Assembly (NCBI RefSeq): GCF_902362185.1
Contig: NC_044507.1
Coordinates: forward strand, 14,166,544-14,230,543
Direction of reading: 5' to 3'
From: Chanos chanos
Lineage: Eukaryota; Chordata; Actinopteri; Gonorynchiformes; Chanidae
DNA length: 64,000 bases
In this document: piece after piece, positions 48,329 through 61,853 of the stretch
How positions within the stretch are numbered: position 1 is the first letter of the stretch
Layout of the letters: each line of letters begins with the position of its first letter
Notes under the pieces: generated by a model
Databases searched by the model: none
Told to the model about the DNA's origin: nothing
Seen by the model: only the letters and a program-made list of their open reading frames with translations
Made by a program: the position numbers and the translations under genes

Positions 48329-50554
48329 ATTTTTGAAGGTTTTGAAATCCCAGTGTTTTTGCAGATTTTTGCAGATGTAATCCCTCGTACCTTTAAAAGG
48401 TTGCCTGTTCAATAAGTATTGATGTTTTTAGTTGGCTTAAAAGCATGTGCGCACAGTGACTTTTGAGGTCATTGAACAGACATACATAACCACAAAGTCT
48501 TATAAAGTAGACAATAAATTGAGCTCAGAAGTTTGGTTCTTTACTTGTGCATTAGCTAAATGCAATATACTACTTTTCAATCTGGCATTTGCCATCATTT
48601 AATTTAACTCTGACAATAAGACAGTTACCCACTACAACAATAGGTCTCTTTACAACTGGCACAAACAAAACAAATTATGTCATTAAAAGATTTCAGTCCT
48701 CTTGTCTAAAAGATTACCTCAAGGGACATGCTATCCACAAGATAAAGTTTATTTTAGAAAACAAGATTGCATTCCATTTGGTTTCAGGCCTTTCTGGTTA
48801 GACACTTATGAGTTTAAACACGCGACTAAGGGTCCTGTTTAGAAGCTTGGGTCAGTAATATGAAAAGTAATTAAATTCAAAACATAATGAACTTCGTTCA
48901 TGGAGCAGGACAGTTTTATGGAATAAGTCTGATTGAAAGAATCTATGCTGATAAACAGCGATGTGATTTGCAAGTCTGGGAAAGATATGGAATAGCCACT
49001 GGAAAAACATGTTGGAGGGTACTCAGAGAATCTGTATGGCTGTCTGTCTATAGGTAATGGTGACCATGGTGACCCCTGTCAGGTCTTGAGACACCAGTCA
49101 CACTGTAATATCACAATGATGCCAGTGTTAAAAAAGGACACTAAGTGCAAATGAAATTTAAAAAAGACAATGAACAAAAGAGAGTGATGTAACGATGTTT
49201 GAAAGAGGCAGATTTTCATATGAATAGGTACACTCATGACATAATTGTTCACTTGAGGTTGTGAATAACATTTCATTTTTTATCAATATGTGCAGCTTCA
49301 TACAACCATCAACAGATGGCAGCAGATTCACAATAGGCCAGAAGGGAAGCCCCTATACACATCACTTTGGAGAATTCATTCAGAGGGATCATTTCCAATG
49401 GTGAAATATTTTGAGTTTTTCTTGAATACTAAGCATAAGCCTTTGTCCATATCACACCTGAGTTGCGATAAATGCAATCAAAATAGCCTTATGAAGTTAT
49501 CATCAATCAGTGTCATCCTGTGAACACACACACATTCTGCCATGCAGTGTGAGCGCTCGTATGGTATCTTTAGACGTTGCTGGAAGGTGTGCACACTCTG
49601 GTGTTTCTTGTGGTGTGAATGATGAATGGTTTGTACCAGTTGTGCAGGGAGGCAGCATAGAGTTAAAAGGACTGTCCTTGTTCTGGTATCTGAGTGTGCG
49701 CATACATTGTTTTATTTTTACCATCACTATCACTAAAATCTGGGTTAGATTCAAGGCCTCATGGTCCTTGTCCTCTCTGAAAAAAAGAAGGAAAAAAAAA
49801 AGAAGAAAACTGGAATACATTTCAGTACAAGTATTGGGAAAGGTACAGTCTGACCAGTATAAAATTGGCTTGCTTGTAAATCAGCTGACTCCTGTGGAAG
49901 GGGACGGATGATTTTTTTTTTTCTTGGGAATGCATTTCTGTTTGCTTTTTCCATTCATTTTTAATCTGCAACTAGTGTTTTGTACAAAATGTACTGTCAA
50001 ACAAAAGCAAAGGTCTTGTTTAATTTTAAACTTTTAGGGGAAGTATTTTGACAAAATATCAAGAACGTTCAAATAATATAGGCATCATCTTTCAGATTCA
50101 TTTTTGTATACTTTTTTGACTGTGTTATTGCAAAGAAAATTATTCTCACTGGTTTGCTTATCCTTGACAATCCCAGGTAAACCTTGGAATACAGGGACAC
50201 CAGTACCAAAGGACAGTGTTAATGAGAAATCCCAGCTTGTCACACACAGTACTCTGTGCATTCTCTGCTCTCTATGCCAGAGTTGGTTGCCTGGGCATCT
50301 GTTGACTGGCATGGGCTTGGTGTTATACTGGCACAGATAGTGTTGGTCCTCCGTCATTAGCCAACACCAACATCTGTTCTGCTCCACCATGGAAATAAAC
50401 TTAGCCCTCTAGGCCCCCTCCAGCCCTCAATCAGTGGAGTTAATGACCAACCAGTCTTGTTATTAGAGTCTTATTGCTTGAGCTGAGTTTCATCCACAGA
50501 AAACAGGAATGCTCCAGAAAAGAACAGAGAGGGGTGGATGGGGTTAGTGGTGGT

Positions 50555-50590
<36 letters not shown>
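50555..50590. repeat. Poly-G run
   Basis: An uninterrupted run of 36 G after a GT-rich lead. Long homopolymers like this are error-prone in assemblies, so length is uncertain. Confidence 0.95.
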
Positions 50591-50592
<2 letters not shown>

Positions 50593-50982
50593 TTGCTCTT
50601 TTGGGCTAATTTGTTGAGGATTGGATATAAAGTTGACTGTTAGGTTAAAAACATTAACATATCTGGAGCTTGGTCTTTGATACTTCACAGAACAGATCAT
50701 TTAATGTTGTTGTTTTTTTTCGGTCCACAGTGGGAGACATTCTAAACATATTATGACATGGGAGAAGACATACAGTTAATGTGAGTTTTCTGGTTCATTG
50801 GACATTACAGTGCTCTGAGGACTCAGTAACACCCATGTAACAGTTCCCTCTGTAAAGTCCACCTCATTCTTTCTCCTCCCTCTTTTAACTCTTTCAAAAC
50901 AACCACCTCCCCCCTCCTCTCTTAAGCTTAGAGATCAGACACTTCAGTGAACTACCAGCAGGAGAGCCTGTGATTCAGGATG

Positions 50983-51013
<31 letters not shown>

Positions 51014-52129
51014 CAGAGAGAGGAGGAGGAGTCTGGACTTCATATACTATTTCAGACGCCTAGACTGTCGCCATGTCTCCCTCATGGTTAAGTAAAGAAA
51101 GCAAACATTTTCCCCCGCGCTTTCTATAGAGTTTCTTCGGGAGTCAGTGTGTTTTGCAGGCAGGAAAGCTGTAGCTCTATCAGCGTGTCACACTGTGCTG
51201 GACTGACTGTCAGCTCTTTATGGGCACCCCATTCAGTCCCACACAATATGCAGCACAGACAATCTACAGCCGACTATTTTCTTTTCTGTGTAAAAAGCCA
51301 CGGTCAAGGCTCCCCACTAATGAACGCCCTCCGTAGAGTGCAATGTTGAAAGGCCTCAATCATTTTCACCTAAAGAAAAACAGAACTTAAGTATTTTTGG
51401 CCACGCATGCTTTGCATTGTACTTGTGAAGGATGGTCTTGTAGGAATGACTGATCTGTTTTTAGATCTTGAGAGTTTAATAAGTGTTTTTGCTTTAGTCT
51501 TTTTTCCCTTTTTCTCCCCCTCCCACTCTGGAATGCCCAGTGAACCGTGACCTTGTAGGCGTCCCTCTGTCACACTGTAGCCAACTCTAGCACATACGTG
51601 AAGGCAATCACTCATTTTCCACACTACGGCCAGCAAATTCGCATTAGATCAACTCATTTACTTGAGTTACGTGAATTTTGAATCCTTCTCTCATTTTCAA
51701 TGAATCATTATAACCATGACCGATCAGTCTGCAAACACAAGTGTGACGGTCCCCGAAAACGTAGTCCTACCTCTTGCGGGGCTTCACAGTCTCAACCAGA
51801 CAGAGACGCTGTGTAAACTTACTGTGTGGGACCCTGCTTTGGCACACAATGGTCCGTCTACAATACCAGCATGCTGCAGCCAATATCTGAACGCATTCCT
51901 GTTTTACGTTGACCGGTCCTACTGCGGTTCTTGCAGGTCCTATGGAAATCGGGTACTAACACTTATCTGGACCCATCGAGAAATGGCCTGCGTCACTGGT
52001 ATCTTTCATCGGAGGAGGAGGAGTCATATGCTACCTCTCTCATCAGTGCTTCATATCAGCTGCCGCAGAGGTGCAATTTGTTGCATTTGGACCATAACTG
52101 TCAGGAAGAGATATGCTCTCTCTTAAATA

Positions 52130-52420
52130 GCTGCCCATAATCCTTTCCACTCCCCATATTATCCTAATTGAACCCATGGGCTGCCAACACCATCAATAGC
52201 TGAGCTCATCTCCAAATTAATAAAACATAGGCCCCAAACGCATGCCTTCATCACGGCTTAATGCCGCATGGATGCCAGGCCTCAGAGCGTCACTGATTGT
52301 CTTGTCTGAGCAGGATAGAGAAGTTGCACAATAAAAGAATATCATTTTCTCTTCAAATAGTCGCCTGAATTTCTGTTATCTCCACTTTGAGAATCCCCTA
52401 AGTCCCAGAGAGTGCTTTTA
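52130..52420. other. Candidate conserved non-coding element
   Basis: A complex, repeat-free stretch bounded by noisier sequence, with closely spaced sites of developmental regulators (TAATCC, CCTAATTGA, AAATTAATAA, ACAATAAAAG) and no open frame. Conservation is guessed from texture, not measured. Confidence 0.25.
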
Positions 52421-52970
52421 TGCAGAAGACCTTGAACATGTGAGTTTCCTGTGGCGTTGATAATGGAAACCCACTGCGGTTTGTCTTAAAAACCTCGTCT
52501 CGCCTGCTCTATACGCGCACTCTACTCACAGTCTGTGGTCCCGGAGCTTTGTCCAGGTGAAAATGGTTCAAAATGAAAAGGCTCAAGTAGGAACTCAAAG
52601 ACATTACCATTGCAGGATACAACATGTATTTTCATGTCCTTTAAGGATTTCCAATGAGGTGTGTAAGACACATGCGTACCATTAGATTTAACCGTTAATA
52701 GCATCAGCACTTTGCTTATTTTTCTAAGGCTGTGTGTCCCTGCCAGCATGGAGTGGGAGAGAACAGGAGTGGGGGTTATGATTACAATAAAAGTGTGGTT
52801 TTAATGAAAACAACTTCAAATGGAGGCAAAGCAAGCAGCGTGTAGCAGTTATTAAATACATTTATCATGTCTGTTAACAGTTACTCAAGTTTCTCTTGCT
52901 ATTTACTGCCCTCATTCCTTTCCACTGTTTTACCTTTTTGTGAAAAGAACTGCAAACACATACACACACC

Positions 52971-52971
<1 letters not shown>

Positions 52972-53011
<40 letters not shown>

Positions 53012-53014
53012 ACA
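52972..53014. repeat. (CA)n microsatellite
   Basis: CA tract of about 20 units with small interruptions. Confidence 0.93.
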
Positions 53015-53641
53015 GAGCATGCAATCTTCAGTCACAAGCCCTCCTTCTTATTATTCTGTGCTGTAAAGTGTCTTTTCATTTCAACAGAAAGGGAAACTCT
53101 TGTTTTGACATCCTCTCAGCTTTTTGGCTCCCTACTCTTCTCGCTAAAGAGAAGCAGGTCTCATGGCCTTGATCCTACACACACAGACAAGCAAGGTTCC
53201 TTCAACAGCTACACAAGATAGAAGGCCTTGAGTGAACCAAAGATCTCTTTGCTGTTCAATGTCCCATTTTATTGCACGGCATGCACTGATAAAGGAAGAA
53301 AAGACTTTGGCATGCAAAGACAGGAATGCCATTAAAGCAGTCAATACAATGACAAAACTATGGGTTCCCAAGGCTGGAATTTCACAATGAATGTTTTCTG
53401 TGGACCTCATAACGAGAGTTTGACAATGACTGAGCTGCCTATACTTTACCATACAGACTCATACAACGAGGACTGAAACGTTTCAGAAATATATATCTTT
53501 TAGGCAATATCTATGATTACTATGATTTCAGCAAAGAATGACAACACGCAAGACACACAAAATTGAATTCAGAAGAGGTGTATTGCACAGATTCTAACAT
53601 GTTGTCCCATTTTGCAGTGGAGGAGTAATCACCTAACCCAT

Positions 53642-53652
53642 GAGAGAGAGAG

Positions 53653-53699
<47 letters not shown>
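53642..53699. repeat. (GA)n microsatellite
   Basis: GA tract with one interruption (gaacgag). Confidence 0.95.
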
Positions 53700-53702
<3 letters not shown>

Positions 53703-54987
53703 TAATAAAAAACGAAGAAGTCTCAGCACAATGCGGAGAAAAAAGCACACTCTTTCATCCGGAGCACTCAGCAGAGCGTCGGACAAATTTAAGAGTGCGG
53801 TGTACTTTGCTGTGACTGACAAGCCTGCGATGATCTCATTACAGTGCTGACCTACATAGAGCCTGTAGGCCTGATTCTACAGAATACGCTAAATTACTGC
53901 GAGAGGGTGATAAGCCGGGATCTGAAATAACACTAGCTAGAGGTGCAAACCCCGACGGCTGGTTTTGCACCTCCGCAGCTTCACTTGAGTCTTGTTTTCG
54001 TTCACAACAGTGCTGTGGCTTATAGAGTCTGTGCATCTGTTTGCAGAGCTATAGTAATTTCAGCTAAGTACGCTTTAAATTTATTCTGCTTTACTCAGTA
54101 TTCAGATCTGACATACAGAAGAGTCGTTCGAGATGAGTTGGATCTGTTAATTGTCCTGCATGTGGACTAACCATTTAGGGAGATACATTTAATTTATTCA
54201 TTCTTTCAGATTAATTTGATTCCTGAACAAACCGAGTTTGCCACAACCTAAAGACACTAAAGGCAAAACATTCTGTGTACTTTCTGGGCAAACAAATATT
54301 TACACATTATCATAACGCTGCTTGTGACACCCTAAAATTAGCCAGTGTAAGAGAATAGGAAGTGTAATTGAAGTTTGCCACCATAATAAACATTTGCTCC
54401 TTCAGTAAAACTCGCTCGTTGTCATTGTAGAAATACGTAAAACGTGGGACCCAGAGAACATTAACTTGAGGATTTACAACCATCGTATATTCAAGTGGAG
54501 TGCTACTAAACCGAGTCCTCTGGCGGTGATAGTTTTTGCTGCCTCCGTCTCGCTCTGTTGGTTTTCTCCCCTGTTGCTCGAGAGTGCCTACAATTCCCTT
54601 CTCTTTATTTTCATTGGCATTTAAAGAGCTCAGCGCTCCCTTCAATGTGCTTATTCAATACCTTAGCTTTTCGTCGTGCCCGCTCTCTCTCTCTCTCTCA
54701 CACACACACATATGAGCGCGCGCAAGAAATCGCGTGCTTTCCTAGGACAGCGAGCAGGCCCTGATTCTGTCGCTTAATGCCACAGCACTCAGAGACCCAC
54801 AGAGCACAGACGTATTCACAGTCTCTGGACGTTTCTCTTTGACAGCGCTCGTCACTCAGGGGGTATTAATTGATCGGCTTGGTTTACATTACCCTTCAAG
54901 TCCTGCCTTTGGTCCCAGCTTTATGAAGGTTTGTGATTCTGGGCTATTCAGACCTCATTTTTCACTCGAAGCTTTGCTCAGCAGTAC

Positions 54988-54989
<2 letters not shown>

Positions 54990-55058
<69 letters not shown>
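54990..55058. repeat. (CT)n microsatellite
   Basis: A perfect CT tract of about 34 units. Confidence 0.97.
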
Positions 55059-55061
<3 letters not shown>

Positions 55062-55337
55062 GACCTGTGCATTTAGGCTATGTCATGTATGTATAACTGG
55101 AACTCATTCAAAGACATTATAATAATGCTAACACAAGAACAACCATCATAATAATGATAGCTCTTGTCATTGTTTCCAATATTACCATTGCTGTATTATT
55201 AATTACTGAGGAAAAATAGATTGAAAATTGAAGAACTTATAAACTGAGAACAAGTACAACTGTTTGACACGTTATTTGTCTTTTTCCTTTTTTCCAAGTA
55301 AATTTAATTTATTTTGTTGTCTCTGTCTGTCTGTCCG

Positions 55338-55372
<35 letters not shown>

Positions 55373-55397
55373 AAGAGAGAGAGAGAGAGAGAGAGAG
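55338..55397. repeat. Compound (CT)n-(CA)n-(GA)n microsatellite
   Basis: About nine CT, seven to eight CA and eleven GA units in direct succession. The CT and GA arms are complementary, with the CA tract as a loop, so a single strand could fold into a hairpin. Confidence 0.93.
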
Positions 55398-55869
55398 TAC
55401 ACACACATCTGCCACAGCTGGAACTGTGGACACATCTGTGCAGTCCCAGGTGCAGTCAGAGCCAGCCACTGTCTCCTTTAGTATGGACTGTGGCCTTCAT
55501 TTTTCCATGCCTGTTTGATTCTGCCTATGGCAAGGAGCCATGACCCCTCCCTCACGCTTCATGTTCAGATACAATGTTGCGTTGTGCATGGCTGCTAGAA
55601 GCAAATATCTGCCCAAATCAAATCTTTTTCCATCTCTCAGACATACGATCTGTCTTTGGGTCTGATCTTTTGTCCATCACCCGGATTTCACGATCCTCTC
55701 AGACTCCCGCACTGTCTCGGCCTCGGCAGTAACATCAAGTCACAGTTCACTGCCATTTCTATAAATGAGGAGGGCAGAGTCTCTCCCTTCAGTGAACTTC
55801 ACATTTGAAATGAAAGGCAGAGAGGTATCGACCTCACTCAGATGGATGCCGGTGCCACAGAGAGGAGTA

Positions 55870-55870
55870 C

Positions 55871-55921
<51 letters not shown>
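55870..55921. repeat. (CA)n microsatellite
   Basis: CA tract of about 25 units with one TA interruption. Confidence 0.95.
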
Positions 55922-55922
<1 letters not shown>

Positions 55923-57459
55923 CTGCTATAAAGTCTCCCTCAAAACTCTTAGTTGACATGGTCACTCTACAGACTGCCCTGAGCAGACTCTGCATAGTGA
56001 GACGAGAAAACCAAGTCCCACATCCCCATAGTAATATCAGAGAGATGGAGAGAGACACACAGTCAGTTACAGTTGATGATATAGTGTGGGTTAGGGCTTG
56101 CTGGTTGGTGTGGGCAGTAGCCTTAACAGCATCTCATATTACTGCCTGTTCCTCTACATCACATTTCTCCTCTCCTTTATTGATTCAATATTCACTCTCC
56201 TCATTAATTCTCATCCCTCTCATTCCATCATTCCTCTCCTTCTCCTTCTCCCTCTCCCTCTCTCTCTCTCTCTGTTTCTTTTTCTTTTCCCTGAGCTGTC
56301 TGGCTATCTCCTGTTTCTCCATCAGTCCACCTTCCACAGGCCCTAATGGCTCCTCATCTGTCAGACCGGCAGTCAGAAGTCCAATATAACCTCCACATTA
56401 GATATACTGTAATGTGAAAACACAGAGCACATACACTCAGGCAGGTTTAGAAGCATCTTATGGTGTGTTACACATTCAAATGAAATATTCACAAAGTTGC
56501 CCTCAAGAAAGCATCTATAGAAGTAGGGTAATGGTAATTATGTGAACACATTTTACATTACGGTTCTAATTTTGAATATTTTTGTACATAAACAGCATTG
56601 CAAAGGTCGTAATTATTTTCCATTAAAATGCATTGCACATTGCTAATGCACTAATGGACTGTAGATACTCTTAAAAGGAGAAGACTAAAAGGTTAAACCA
56701 TACATTTGAGGAACACATTGTGTGTTAGCGGAGAGAGAAAATTGTTAACACTTCTTGCTACGTGCTCGCAATATGTTTCTGGCAAGAATTATTTCACAGT
56801 AAACAATGTGTTATCCATTATTTGAGATTAAAATGAGGAAAATGACAACCATATGATAATGAATGGCAAATAATTGTTTAAAAGACTTTGAAATAACTCA
56901 TTAAATATCGCTAAGATGCCTTTGGACTCGGCCAGTACTAACAAATACTTCTGATAGATGATCTTTATCTTGTGTGGTCCCACCCAGCGATCATGTCTGC
57001 TGACTCCCTCAACCTTTCATTAGATACATTAGGAAATTCATTTAAAGATATCTGCCCTTGACTTGGCCAGTCAAAACAAAGGAAAGTTGTTACTCTAGGT
57101 CAGTTTCCTTGAAGTCTTTCATTTTAATGGCTGGGCTTTTTACAGCCAAAGCAGTTGTTTCTGTCTACCTCACCGGTCTGTCGAGAGTCATCTCTGATGG
57201 TTATACTGGTTACACACATACTGTGCATTCATGTTTTTATATTTTTATTGATAATATGTCTTACTGGTGTATGCTGTTTTGTCTGACAGAAACAAAGTCT
57301 TTCAGACCTGTTTTTTTTTTACAGCAACACAACTGATATGTAAAAGGTTTCCTTTCTTAAGCTGCTCCATGAAAATTTTGATTCCTAACATGATCTGTTT
57401 TTAGCAAAAGTAATGGTTTTATTCTAACTTTTGTTTCCCTACAGAGGAGAGAAGTCTTC

Positions 57460-57610
57460 TGACAAAGCGAGCCACTTCCCCTGGCTGACAGATTGTGCAT
57501 TTGGTTTTAATTGAGCCCATTTACATCCTGCACAAATGGAAAGCACATGGAAAACTCTCCACCTGGTTTTGATCAGCTACTGAGTTTTTAGTGGAGACAC
57601 ATATCCAGTG
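57460..57610. other. Candidate conserved non-coding element
   Basis: Complex sequence with a TTTTAATTGAGC homeodomain-like site, CACCTG E-box and TTTGATCA (TCF-like) within 120 bp, followed by a GA tract at 57615. No coding potential. Conservation not testable here. Confidence 0.22.
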
Positions 57611-60479
57611 CCAGAGAGAGAGAGAGAGAGGGAGGAGGGGGGAGTCTTTGAATTCATTCTGTCCAATTTTCATCAAAAACTTAATGTCAATGATTATTAT
57701 AATTGACAGTGTACCAGTATTACATTATCATTTGAAAGATAGGAGATATGAGGCATCATGCAAATGATCTTTTTTTCCCTTTCACCACTAGAGGGAGTCC
57801 CACCCCCTACACTGTTGAGGAATGGCCATCTCCTTGTAAATGAAATTTACATAGCAATGCAACGATATGCTTAACCCTTCACTGACTCCAATAATCTCTT
57901 ACTGCTGACGTATGCAACTGTACTTTTCAGATGCCAGTTATTACCTAGGTTTCCTCAAAAGTGTTTTGATCCAAACAAAAGTGACCAGCACAGTGTTATT
58001 AGCTTCTGTAGAAGTGTTTGTTGTGACTGCTGGTCTTTTGGACCTTGGGAAAGCTGCTCCACCCCCCAACCCCCCCATCCCCACCCTCCGAAAATCTCCA
58101 AACCTGTGAGGAGCAAAGCATTATGGTCATTGTAGTACTGTGCAGATTTTGAGCAGGTGTGTATAAAATGATGAGTGAATATAGAGTCAAAAGCTGCAGA
58201 GAAAAAAAAAAAGTCATACATGTTTGATGGTTCTGAGCATAAAAGCTCCAAACACATAAGTTTCACAATTCCTGACAGTATTTGACAGCATGTGGTTGTG
58301 CTCTTGCGTTGTGTCTGCGTAAAGTCCGTTTCTGACGAGCGTGAAGAAATTCGACGGAAGCGAGGAGTAGATATCATTCTGACCTTCAGTGAGTAAGTCC
58401 AACACCCCAATCTCCATCCCCCCTCTTTCCAACTCTCCACATCTGGTTTGACCATCCACACCCCCAACCCCCGCTAGCCACCCCCGCCTGCACCTCATCA
58501 ATCCTCGGTGTCATCGTTACCACAGTCTCCGTTATTGCCAAAGTAAGCCGTGACATGTAGACGTGAATATGATGAATGGATTTTTCCGGACAGGAAACGA
58601 CGGTTGAAGAGACACCCTACCCTCTCTCATCTCCGTGGCCATTTTTCACTTTCTTTCTCCTGCCATGTCTTCCACCCTGTCTGTCCCTTAAGTCTGTGTG
58701 TGCCAAAATATCATCCACCACACATATAAGAAAAAACCCCATAGTCAGACCCTTTTTTTTTCTGCTTAAAGTGAGGTTTATGTGAAGACAAGGATGAAAC
58801 TCTGTGCCCGCAAGTCTCCACCAGTGATGTCTTAAATTCTTTCACAGGGTGGTTTGATGATGGCCTGTACAAATCTATAGTGAAGAAAACCACCAAATCA
58901 TAGCTTCGCTTTTTTATCTATCCTAATTTTGGAATCACGAATCAATGACGTGGGGCGACCAGGTCACGCAAGACGAGCAAAAAAACGTTTTGCGACACCG
59001 TTTGGACACCACCCAGCCATCTTCCCAAATACAACAGAACTGTGTGAAGTATCGAGTCGAGTGTTATTCATGCCAAAGTATGAAAATAGACAACCCCTTT
59101 ATATCAAGTCGAGACTTGTCCAGTCTGCTCTGAAGGAGAACTGTAAAACAGACTGAGAGTATAGCCTTACATTTGTGTTGTTGTGATGTATCCTCCACTA
59201 AAGCAACAGCACTCCCCCCCCCCCCTCCTCTTCACTGCCCTCCAGAGTCTCTGCTACACTCAGCCATCTATAAAAGCAAAAAAAAAAAAAAAAAAAAAAG
59301 CTTGTAACCAAGACTCATGCTATGCCAGTGAACAAACGAGCTTTCGAAAATACATCGTAATGAGCTAATAGCTTTATTGATCTGATGTGTTTTTTTGCAC
59401 AGTAACACATACGCTGAGCGCCGTGTTGATAATGGGCCTAAGTGATTTGGACCTATATTTCATTGTCTTAGTGTTATGTGTATGTGTGTGTGCATGTGTG
59501 TGTGCGTGTTTGTGTGAGTGGGTGTGAGCATACGTAGCAGAGTCTCTTTACCACTAATTTTTCTAATGTTTTAATGTTCCATTTAGGAAGATTTCAGGAG
59601 TCGTTGTTCTCTGGACAATCTGAAAGCATTTCATTGTCAGGTCCACCCATTCTATGCCATTTTACCCTGAACAATACAGGCCATTGAACGCTATGAGTTG
59701 TTGTGGTTTATTGGCTGTTGATCTCTGTGGGGTGATTCTTATATTGTTCAGCAACACACACACACACAGACAACCTCACACACACCCCATTACTATAATC
59801 ATGACAAACATGAGTATCAGTGCAGCGTAATCCTATGACATTATCATATATTGTGCTCCAGCTATTGTACCATTTAAGAATTTGACTAGCTTGTGCTCTT
59901 ACCATGTAACTCACTTGACTATTCAAGGGGAATTTTTCTGCTTATAGCAGACCATACAGTCTGTCTTTTTTTTCTCTCTCTCTCTCTCTCCAATTCTGGT
60001 CTATATTTTAGAAAGCGTGTTCTTGAGTGTAAGAAGTTCAGATCCACCACAATCGGCTGGCATATGTATCCATTTGAATCTCTTTTTCATTAGGCCGACC
60101 AGTGAAGCACATGCTTGTCTGGGTGTGCCTGCAGGGCAGCGTGGTGGATATTCAGGAGACTTAAGCCTCCTTTGTTTGTGGAAGTACTGAGTCTTCAGAG
60201 GACATCACCCCTCCTCCCTCCTTAGAGAAATAATAAGATGGTTTTCTCTTGCTTCATAAAACAGTTTTTTGGGGGGGGGGGCTGATATAACAAAGAAGAA
60301 AGCACATTAAATTAATTTCTCCACTGTCATAAATGTCATCAGCAAAAAAAAAAAAAAAAAATGTTCTACATGTTCTGAACGTTTGTAATTTGGCCATATT
60401 AAGGAACTATTATGAGCCACACACATTGACACAGAGAGGGAGAGAGAGAGAGAAAGAGAGAGGAGAAAGAGAGAGAGAA

Positions 60480-60620
60480 AGCATCTTATTTAATGCTGTA
60501 TAATGTACTTGGAATGCTTAATGATTTTAATTAGGAAGCTGCTGTAGGAGTCAACATGGTTGTCAGGAGCCAATTAAAACGTAGTGCTGATCAAACAGCC
60601 TGGCCTCCCTCGGTAGGGAC
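60480..60620. other. Candidate conserved non-coding element
   Basis: A complex stretch between a GA tract and GC-rich sequence, containing TTAATGATTTTAATTAG (paired homeodomain-type sites) and CCAATTAAAACG. No splice sites or protein match. Confidence 0.25.
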
Positions 60621-60857
60621 CTCCCCTCGCTGGGCTCTGCCTCTGCACTACTGTGCTTCTCACTCCTACACTGGGCCAGAACAGAGCAGAGCTTTAGCTG
60701 AGACGGGTACAATGCACGCTGTTCAACAACCACAATGAGAGGCAACAAAATCCCTTCCAATGACCTCACAGTGGGCCGTGTCTCCCTGATAGGAGGTTAG
60801 AAGCCAGCAAGGGCATGCCATGCCACAGCTGTAAATATACAGTATGGGGCTTGTGTG

Positions 60858-60885
60858 TGGGGGTGTGTGTGTGTGTGTGTGTGTG
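60858..60885. repeat. (TG)n microsatellite
   Basis: Short TG tract of about 13 units. Confidence 0.9.
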
Positions 60886-61431
60886 CATGTGTGTTCTCTC
60901 TGAACCTTGACCCCACGCTCCGCCGTAATGTGCGTCCCGTAGAAGGAGAGGAACTTACTTATGCGAGGTTACTGTGTTTGAATAGTAATGGTTCCTTTCT
61001 CATTTTAGCTGCTTTCTCCATGTGTTTCTTTGCCCAAACTCACAGAGATTTTGCAAAATGACACATTTGCTGTTAAAATGTTCTTAGGGAAAGAGAAGTC
61101 AGAATTGACATTTAACAATTATACGGATTTACTGTCGTTCATATATCAAAGGGAAGGTGACATAAACACAGAAAATCACTGCTCCATTACCAGACCATCC
61201 CCATTTGCATCTGTTTGAAAGAGACTGAATTTACACAGACAGTGATGTGGTTCAATATGCATGTCCTTCCTCCTCATAAACATACTACATGAATGAAGAC
61301 TTGTCCTCGCTGCCTAGTGCCTGGGCCCTCACCAAAGCTTCCCATTTTACCCTCTTAATAATAACCCACATTACCATGCTTTCTAGTTCATACTATAACA
61401 AAGTGATCCATCTCTCTCTTTAGATGTCCGA

Positions 61432-61433
<2 letters not shown>

Positions 61434-61488
<55 letters not shown>

Positions 61489-61514
61489 CGCACACACACG
61501 CACACACACACACA
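61434..61514. repeat. (CA)n microsatellite with CG interruptions
   Basis: About 40 units of CA with three CG interruptions in its right half. Confidence 0.95.
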
Positions 61515-61619
61515 TACAAAGTATTACTGTTCTGAAATGACATCAAGAGGGTTCCACTTCCATTTCCCTCGTTGGTGTCACTTTTTTTTTTTCATTTCTC
61601 TTTCTCTTACATTTCTCTA

Positions 61620-61644
61620 CCCCCCCCCCCCCCCCCCCCCCCCC
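61620..61644. repeat. Poly-C run
   Basis: Uninterrupted run of 25 C. Confidence 0.95.
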
Positions 61645-61817
61645 TCCACTCCCACCCTCTTTCTGACTCTCTCTGTCCTTGGTGATTAATGATGTTAATG
61701 AGCATGTGCTACTGCTGGTTCCTCTACACATTGTTCTCTTTCCTTTGGACCGTCTTAGCCTCATGTCATGTCCTGTGGGTGTCAGACAGAGAGAAAAGGA
61801 TTCATCCAACAAACAGG

Positions 61818-61819
<2 letters not shown>

Positions 61820-61850
<31 letters not shown>
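61820..61850. repeat. (CT)n microsatellite
   Basis: CT tract of about 15 units. Confidence 0.93.

Positions 61851-61853
<3 letters not shown>

Noticed and set aside
51716-52126. 136-aa open frame on the + strand
   Set aside because: No family likeness, no splice partners, and overlaps a second frame of similar quality.
52867-56389. Several open frames of 60-140 aa
   Set aside because: They are mostly translations of CA, GA and CT tracts (His-Thr, Arg-Glu, Leu-Ser repeats).
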